From NCBI GenBank assembly GCA_051000345.1, contig JBPCOJ010000055.1, positions 1-10,280 on the forward strand: a stretch of 10,280 nt of DNA, read 5' to 3'. The DNA is from JBHENC01 sp051000345. GTDB taxonomy: Bacteria; Acidobacteriota; Blastocatellia; Pyrinomonadales; Pyrinomonadaceae. Both the position numbers and the translations under genes were made by a program. This document shows positions 6,552-10,280 of the stretch, piece by piece (within the stretch, counting starts at the first letter, position 1; each line of letters begins with the position of its first letter). The notes beneath the pieces were generated by a model, which was given only the letters and a program-made list of their open reading frames with translations, did no database searches and was not told where the DNA came from.

Positions 6552-7313
6552 ATGGATTTGCAGGAAGTCGAAAATTTACTGCGCGCTTACCGCAGCGGCG
6601 AGACGGATACAAGCGCGACACTGCAGGCGATCAAAAATCTTCAGTACGAAGACATAGGCTATGCGCGCGTCGATCATGCGCGGGCTGAAAGGCAGGGATT
6701 TCCCGAAGTCGTTTTCGGCGCAGGAAAAACTCGCGCGCAGATTGTCGGCATCGTCGAACGCCTCATAGCGCGCGCGCCCAACGTGCTTGTGACGCGCACG
6801 GACGAGGGCGTGTTCGGCGAAGTGCGCAATGTTGCGACGGATGCCGAGTGGCACGAAGCGGCGCGCATGATACGCATTCAGCGCGACACAACGGAGCGCG
6901 GCACGGGCGAGATCAGCATTATCACGGCAGGCACAAGCGACATTCCCGTCGCGGAAGAAGCGGCGCTGACCTGCGAAGCGATGGGCAATCGCGTGCGCAG
7001 AATTTGGGATGCGGGCGTCGCGGGAATTCACCGCATTTTGTCGGAACGCGAGCTGCTGCAAAAATCGCGCGTCGTGATTGTCGTCGCGGGGATGGAAGGC
7101 GCGCTGCCTTCGGTTGTCGGCGGGATGGTAGCGGTTCCCGTGATCGCTGTGCCGACGAGCATCGGCTACGGCGCATCTTTCGGCGGCGTCGCGGCGCTTC
7201 TCGGAATGCTGAATTCGTGCGCGTCGAACGTGACGGTCGTTAATATAGATAACGGTTTCGGCGCGGGCTTTGTGGCGAGTTTAATTAACCGGAAATTTGC
7301 CGCGCCCGAATAA
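6552..7313 (+). CDS. larB: Nickel-pincer cofactor biosynthesis protein LarB
   Basis: LarB carboxylates nicotinic acid adenine dinucleotide and cleaves its phosphoanhydride bond, giving the pyridinium biscarboxylate mononucleotide from which LarE and LarC build the nickel-pincer cofactor of lactate racemase-type enzymes. The 253-residue protein has the family layout. The N-terminal part carries YEDIGYARVDHARAERQGFP and EVVFGAGKT (to about residue 60). A C-terminal PurE-like domain follows, with AGTSDIPVAEEA (126-137), VVAGMEGALPSVVGG (177-191) and GYGASFGGVAALLGMLNSCA (205-224). The ATG at 6552 gives the usual MDLQEVENLL beginning; an in-frame ATG at 6525 would add nine residues not expected in the family. 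The ribosome binding site is weak. No larA, larC or larE is visible in this window. Confidence 0.92.
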   Translation: MDLQEVENLLRAYRSGETDTSATLQAIKNLQYEDIGYARVDHARAERQGFPEVVFGAGKTRAQIVGIVERLIARAPNVLVTRTDEGVFGEVRNVATDAEWHEAARMIRIQRDTTERGTGEISIITAGTSDIPVAEEAALTCEAMGNRVRRIWDAGVAGIHRILSERELLQKSRVVIVVAGMEGALPSVVGGMVAVPVIAVPTSIGYGASFGGVAALLGMLNSCASNVTVVNIDNGFGAGFVASLINRKFAAPE

Positions 7314-7678
7314 TTCGACGGCTCGTTCACTTAACATAAAGTTAGATACCTTCTTGTGTGTATGAAACAGATTCGTGTATGGCATTCCCGATAGATAATC
7401 ATGGTGAAATAAAGTGGATCAACCTTAGGGCATTGAACGCTGCTGATTTTAAGCAGCATTTACTTACAAAGGCTTTTGAAGAATTGAAAGCTGCGAATGG
7501 ATATAATATTGAGATTCAAGGTAATAGAATATCTTTTCGAGGCGGTATGTTTCGGTTTGTATCTAACTGGAATATTCTAACTCAGATTGATAAAGGGTAC
7601 ATTGAAATTGCGCCCTCTTCGGAAGGCTTGACGGTCTCTTATTACATCAGTTTTAGGCAGCTAAGTACTCCGACATAT

Positions 7679-8311
7679 TTAGAGTAAGCTATGATTGAAA
7701 TCTGAGAAGTTGATATGCAAACTTGTTCCGATTGCTTTGAGTGCCAGCCTCACCGCATAGCTTAAGGTTTCTCTCGTTGCATAATCTTTCGGCGCGAGCC
7801 ATTCATATTTCAGCTTGCGCCACAGTGTTTCGACAATGTTCAAGTGCGGCGAGTAGCGCGGCAAGTAAAACAGATACAGACCACGCTGTTGCCACACTTT
7901 GATTCGTTCTTTGATAATTTTTGCCCGATGCACGGCCGCATTATCCAAGACAATGACGGTGAGTTTCTGCAAGCCAATTGAGAATCGCTCAAAGTGGTCG
8001 AAGAAGAACTGGCCGGTCATTGTTTCAGTGGTTGTTTCAATTATTGAATGATTATCTCTTGAAAGCAGCGCAAAGCAGTTGACGCCACGCCCTTTTTCAC
8101 TCGGCATCGAGACTTCTTCATCTTTGAACTGCCACGCATATGGCACACAGGGAGTAAGCGAAACCGCCGCTTCGTCTGCATAGTACAAATCAATCTTGTG
8201 TGTTTCAGACAAAGTTTCCAACTCTCCTAAGATTTCGCGTTTGAGTTGATAAATCTCCGCCGTCTCTTGGCCTTTGACTCGTCGCCTCAGACGCTTATAT
8301 CGGCAGTCAAG
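7679..8311 (-). CDS. IS630 transposase, C-terminal DDE part (orfB, reached by -1 frameshift)
   Basis: This part encodes the catalytic domain that cuts and joins DNA at TA sites. The DDE residues lie in YYADEAAV (first Asp), VIVLDNAAVHRAK (second Asp) and PHLNIVETLWRKLK (Glu). YLPRYSPHLN is typical of IS630. The frame has no ATG at a sensible place: a TTG at 8221 would omit LDCRYKRLRRRVKGQE, a stretch conserved in intact IS630 transposases. It is therefore probably made only as a fusion with orfA through the slippery site at 8311-8317, giving about 342 residues, a normal length for the family. Its TAA stop (7681-7679) lies outside the element: two bases come from the TA target and one from the host gene. 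Confidence 0.85.
   Translation of the reverse strand, partial: LDCRYKRLRRRVKGQETAEIYQLKREILGELETLSETHKIDLYYADEAAVSLTPCVPYAWQFKDEEVSMPSEKGRGVNCFALLSRDNHSIIETTTETMTGQFFFDHFERFSIGLQKLTVIVLDNAAVHRAKIIKERIKVWQQRGLYLFYLPRYSPHLNIVETLWRKLKYEWLAPKDYATRETLSYAVRLALKAIGTSLHINFSDFNHSLL
7683..7692 (+). repeat. Left terminal inverted repeat of the IS630 element
   Basis: AGTAAGCTAT, the exact reverse complement of 8714-8723. The target TA lies at 7680-7681 with one intervening base (G). The repeat also supplies the TAA (7685-7687) that truncates the interrupted gene. Confidence 0.85.
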
Positions 8312-8706
8312 TTTTTTAAGAAACGCACGAGCGTCCGTTGTGAAAACTCTTTGCCCAAATCTTCTTCAAGCGCGGCTTTCGCTTGTGAGATGCGCTGGCG
8401 ATGTTCGGTTACGGCTTGGCGCACGCGCGCAGCGTCCGTTGCGGTGGACAAGATGCCGGGGCGCCCACGTCCCGGCTTTGTCCGTAAGCCTTCGATACCT
8501 TCGCACAGGTAGCGATGCAGCCAATCATTGACGCTCTTTTCGCCGCACCCGAAGATGGCGGCAATCTCCTTTGATTTGCGCCCTTGAGTTTTGAGCAAAA
8601 CTATCTGGCACCGCTGGCGAAACGTATGGCTTTGATCGCGGCGGTGGCCCGCTTCAAGTGCGGCGCGCGTTTTATCGTCGAGAGTGATTTTGATGAATCT
8701 GCCCAT
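8287..8706 (-). CDS. IS630 transposase, N-terminal DNA-binding part (orfA)
   Basis: This 139-residue protein holds the helix-turn-helix half of an IS630 transposase, which recognises the terminal repeats. The first HTH lies at about 43-66 (KSKEIAAIFGCGEKSVNDWL), followed by the basic GRGRPG linker. A second winged-helix-like section runs to about residue 130 (HRQRISQAKAALEEDLG, RTLVRFLKNL). After the AAAAAAC run it reads only seven residues before TGA (8289-8287). That short tail does not resemble the family, whereas the -1 frame does. The ATG lies seven bases inside the right terminal repeat. Unshifted translation would give this DNA-binding part alone, which in other two-frame elements acts as a repressor. 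Confidence 0.85.
   Translation of the reverse strand: MGRFIKITLDDKTRAALEAGHRRDQSHTFRQRCQIVLLKTQGRKSKEIAAIFGCGEKSVNDWLHRYLCEGIEGLRTKPGRGRPGILSTATDAARVRQAVTEHRQRISQAKAALEEDLGKEFSQRTLVRFLKNLTADISV
8311..8317 (-). promoter_or_regulatory. Programmed -1 ribosomal frameshift site (A AAA AAC)
   Basis: On the minus strand orfA reads TTC TTA AAA AAC TTG, so the heptamer A AAA AAC is in the phase required for tandem -1 slippage. After slippage, reading continues CTT GAC TGC CGA TAT AAG (LDCRYK) straight into orfB. TTGACT follows at once and can pair with AGTCAA 25 bases on, a possible though unusually close stimulatory stem. Confidence 0.75.
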
Positions 8707-8713
8707 AATGCAG

Positions 8714-8723
8714 ATAGCTTACT
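8714..8723 (-). repeat. Right terminal inverted repeat of the IS630 element
   Basis: ATAGCTTACT on the plus strand, the exact reverse complement of 7683-7692. The second TA copy lies at 8725-8726 after one base (A on the plus strand). The transposase ATG is seven bases inside it. Confidence 0.85.
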
Positions 8724-8936
8724 ATATTTTTGGCGCAGTACTTACTTATTGCATCGTTATTTATCATTGGCGCAATGGGAGTGATTCTTTCATATCAGGA
8801 CGTTTCTATATCTTCGATGGGAAAGGCCAAGCTGTTGGGAGTTTCGTGGCTCTTAATCTTTGGCTTGAATTGGCTGATTGCAGCAATAAGATTTCCGATG
8901 TTTATCGAGCGGATTATTCGGGAAACGCGCATCTAA

Positions 8937-9079
8937 CAAATCATTTGGAGATAACTGCCCGATTTCGTGGCTCTCTTCAATCTTCCTTTGATGTAGATTA
9001 AATGCTCCATACGGGAAGTATCTCAATTCCAGCGTTTACGTGACATAAAGATCGCCGCTTACACTAACAGAATCTTATA
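8937..9079. other. Intergenic stretch before the lipase-like gene
   Basis: 143 bp with no gene or strong repeat. A TAA at 9065-9067 closes the downstream frame and bounds its start. I see no convincing promoter. Confidence 0.4.
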
Positions 9080-10280
9080 GTGCCCTCAGCATTGCGACAC
9101 GTTATTCTCACCAAAAGCTTCCACCGCGCGCGCCGCTATTTATGTCTGCGCGCGTATTTGCTCATCGCAGTCTGCGTCATTAATCTATTCGCGCAGGGTT
9201 GCGGTGCGCGTCGCACGCCAGACCTCAAGCGCGTGTTCGCGGAAGCGCGCACGCGCACGGGCAAGCGTCCTTTGATCGTCATTCCCGGCATACTCGGCTC
9301 GCAACTCGTCAACCAAAAAACAGGTGAGATCGTTTGGCCTTCGGCCTTTCGCTCGGCAGCCGACGGCCTGAGCTTGCCCGTATCGCCGCGCCTTGCGGAG
9401 AATCGGGATAACTTGGTCGCGGAAAAAATCGTTGATACGGCGAAGCTTTTTAACACTGTGCGTTTCGCGCGGCTCGTGCCGGAAGTTTACGTTTATCGTG
9501 AATTGTTGCAGGCGCTCAACGATTACGGCGGCTACCGCGAAGGCGATTGGGAGAATCCGGGAGCAAACGGCGATCAGGATACATTTTATGTTTTCGCTTA
9601 CGATTGGCGGCGCGACAACGTCGAAAACGCGCGCTTGCTCGTCACACGCATCGAAGAATTGAAACGCAAACTTGATCGCCCCGACTTGCGCTTCAACATC
9701 GTCGCGCATTCGATGGGCGGCCTTCTCGCGCGCTACGCGGCGATGTATGGAGATGCTGATCTACCTGAAGGCGAAGCGTCCGCACAGCCGACTTGGGCGG
9801 GCGCTGGTTTGATTAACAATATCTTTATGTTCGGCACGCCGAACAACGGTTCGATGGAAGCCTTCGCTACACTGCTCGGCGGCTACTCGATCACAGACGG
9901 TTTGCGGCGGCGCTTGCCTCTACTTAACAAACTCTCGCGCGAAGACGCCGTCACGATCCCCGCCTTGTTTCAACTTCTGCCGCACAATGGCGCGGAGCGT
10001 TTTCTTGATGAAAATCTCAAATCCATCAAAATTGATCTCTACGATCCAAGCGTGTGGCAACGTTATAAATGGTCTGCCGCTAACGACGCGGATTTCCGTC
10101 GTCGCTTTAGGGATGGGAATACACGCGCCGACGATCCGCCGCAGCGCGGCTCGCTCGACGCGCTCGACGCTTATTTCGATGAAGTTATCAAACGCGCCAA
10201 AGGTTTTCATGAAGCTATTAACCGGACAGAGAGCGGCGAGTTTCCGGTCAAGATATTTGTCTTCGGCGGCGATTGTGAAG
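9080..10280 (+). CDS. LCAT-like alpha/beta-hydrolase, probable lipoprotein (5' part)
   Basis: The first 400 codons are present and the gene continues past the right edge. The protein belongs to the lecithin:cholesterol acyltransferase-like family (LCAT/PDAT), which hydrolyses or transfers acyl chains of lipids. The oxyanion-loop motif RPLIVIPGILGS is at 63-74, AYDWRRD at 173-179 and the nucleophile elbow VAHSMGG holds Ser211. FMFGTPNNGS follows. The catalytic Asp and His are expected further on and may lie off the window. Residues 1-40 form a positively charged, then hydrophobic, signal sequence ending in LFAQGC; Cys41 could be lipidated, though Ala at -3 is not ideal. The start is a GTG at 9080, the first possible start after the in-frame TAA at 9065; its ribosome binding site is weak. 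Substrate unknown. Confidence 0.85.
   Translation, partial: MPSALRHVILTKSFHRARRYLCLRAYLLIAVCVINLFAQGCGARRTPDLKRVFAEARTRTGKRPLIVIPGILGSQLVNQKTGEIVWPSAFRSAADGLSLPVSPRLAENRDNLVAEKIVDTAKLFNTVRFARLVPEVYVYRELLQALNDYGGYREGDWENPGANGDQDTFYVFAYDWRRDNVENARLLVTRIEELKRKLDRPDLRFNIVAHSMGGLLARYAAMYGDADLPEGEASAQPTWAGAGLINNIFMFGTPNNGSMEAFATLLGGYSITDGLRRRLPLLNKLSREDAVTIPALFQLLPHNGAERFLDENLKSIKIDLYDPSVWQRYKWSAANDADFRRRFRDGNTRADDPPQRGSLDALDAYFDEVIKRAKGFHEAINRTESGEFPVKIFVFGGDCE

Larger units (their letters stand above)
7682..8724 (-). mobile_element. Complete IS630-family insertion sequence (1043 bp)
   Basis: The element has a 10-bp perfect terminal inverted repeat, AGTAAGCTAT, one base in from each end. It is flanked by TA on both sides (7680-7681 and 8725-8726), the target and duplication expected of IS630/Tc1-mariner elements. 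It carries a two-frame DDE transposase on the minus strand that fills nearly its whole length. It interrupts a small membrane-protein gene whose frame is restored on removal, which fixes the boundaries. The intact ends, TA pair and transposase motifs suggest a recent insertion. Confidence 0.9.
7379..8936 (+). pseudogene. Small membrane-protein gene split by an IS630 element
   Basis: The left part (7379-7681) and the right part (8727-8936) form one continuous reading frame of 170 residues when the element and one TA copy are removed. The join reads ...CCG ACA TAT TTA | TTT TTG GCG CAG... (PTYL|FLAQ). The N-terminal 101 residues are soluble, with FRGGMFRFVSNWNILTQ and SYYISFRQL, and I do not recognise a family. 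The C-terminal part has two membrane segments (about residues 102-122 and 137-157) and a basic tail (ERIIRETRI). The start could be the ATG at 7379 or the GTG at 7358; neither has a strong ribosome binding site. As it stands, the left part ends at a TAA inside the terminal repeat (7685-7687), so any product would lose both membrane segments and is probably not functional. Confidence 0.85.

Noticed and set aside
6576..7243. Several overlapping long frames on both strands within larB
   Set aside because: They are rich in Arg and Ala as expected of shadow frames in GC-rich DNA, while the larB frame has full family conservation.
7679..8221. orfB as an independent gene starting at TTG 8221
   Set aside because: No ribosome binding site, and this start would discard conserved transposase sequence upstream that is in frame back to the slippery site.
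8684..9001. Plus-strand frame of 105 residues across the right IS end
   Set aside because: It starts inside the IS in a different frame; the frame that continues the interrupted gene (8727-8936) encodes membrane segments and joins exactly to the left part.
9185..9709. Minus-strand frame of 174 residues
   Set aside because: It is antisense to the LCAT-like gene, whose motifs (IVIPGILGS, AYDWR, AHSMGG) are unmistakable in the plus frame.

Overview
The window looks like a chromosomal stretch of an Acidobacteriota member, possibly class Blastocatellia. That placement is an inference. It rests on a futalosine-route menaquinone cluster with an SPDSDD-type MqnD, an Ig-like cell-surface domain and Cys-rich secreted proteins of a kind I associate with that group, and moderately GC-rich coding DNA. 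No rRNA, tRNA or other phylogenetic marker is present to confirm it.

Layout. Positions 1-269 hold no intact gene, only the 3' remnant of a minus-strand gene (98-232) related to the intact gene at 2557-3006. A plus-strand secreted, Cys-rich protein follows (270-1019). It converges on a long minus-strand run across a perfect 21-bp inverted repeat (1035-1086). The minus-strand run, in transcription order, is a UbiA-type menaquinone prenyltransferase (mqnP, 6110-5226), aminodeoxyfutalosine synthase (mqnE, 5219-4098), a REP/BIME-like triple hairpin (4068-3941), a 1,4-dihydroxy-6-naphthoate synthase-type protein (mqnD, 3899-3051), a membrane-anchored Ig-like protein (3006-2557) and a GT-C/PMT_2-type membrane glycosyltransferase (2505-1066). 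mqnP, mqnE and mqnD are three steps of menaquinone synthesis. The last two genes are co-directional but functionally unrelated.

Divergent from the cluster, after a 441-bp region without a recognisable gene, is larB (6552-7313) for nickel-pincer cofactor synthesis. Next is a small membrane-protein gene (7379-8936) split by a complete 1043-bp IS630-family element (7682-8724). Removing the element and one TA copy restores a continuous 170-codon frame. The transposase is encoded in two frames joined at an A AAA AAC slippery site, and its stop codon is supplied by the target DNA. The window closes with the 5' part of an LCAT-like alpha/beta-hydrolase, probably a lipoprotein, that starts at a GTG (9080) and runs off the right edge.

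I did not find a convincing new defence, CRISPR or biosynthetic system. The most informative signals are structural: the IS insertion whose ancestral gene can be read back, the frameshift signal, the hairpin element with two compensatory base-pair changes inside the menaquinone cluster, the convergent palindrome that contains a stop codon, and the remnant paralogue at the left edge.
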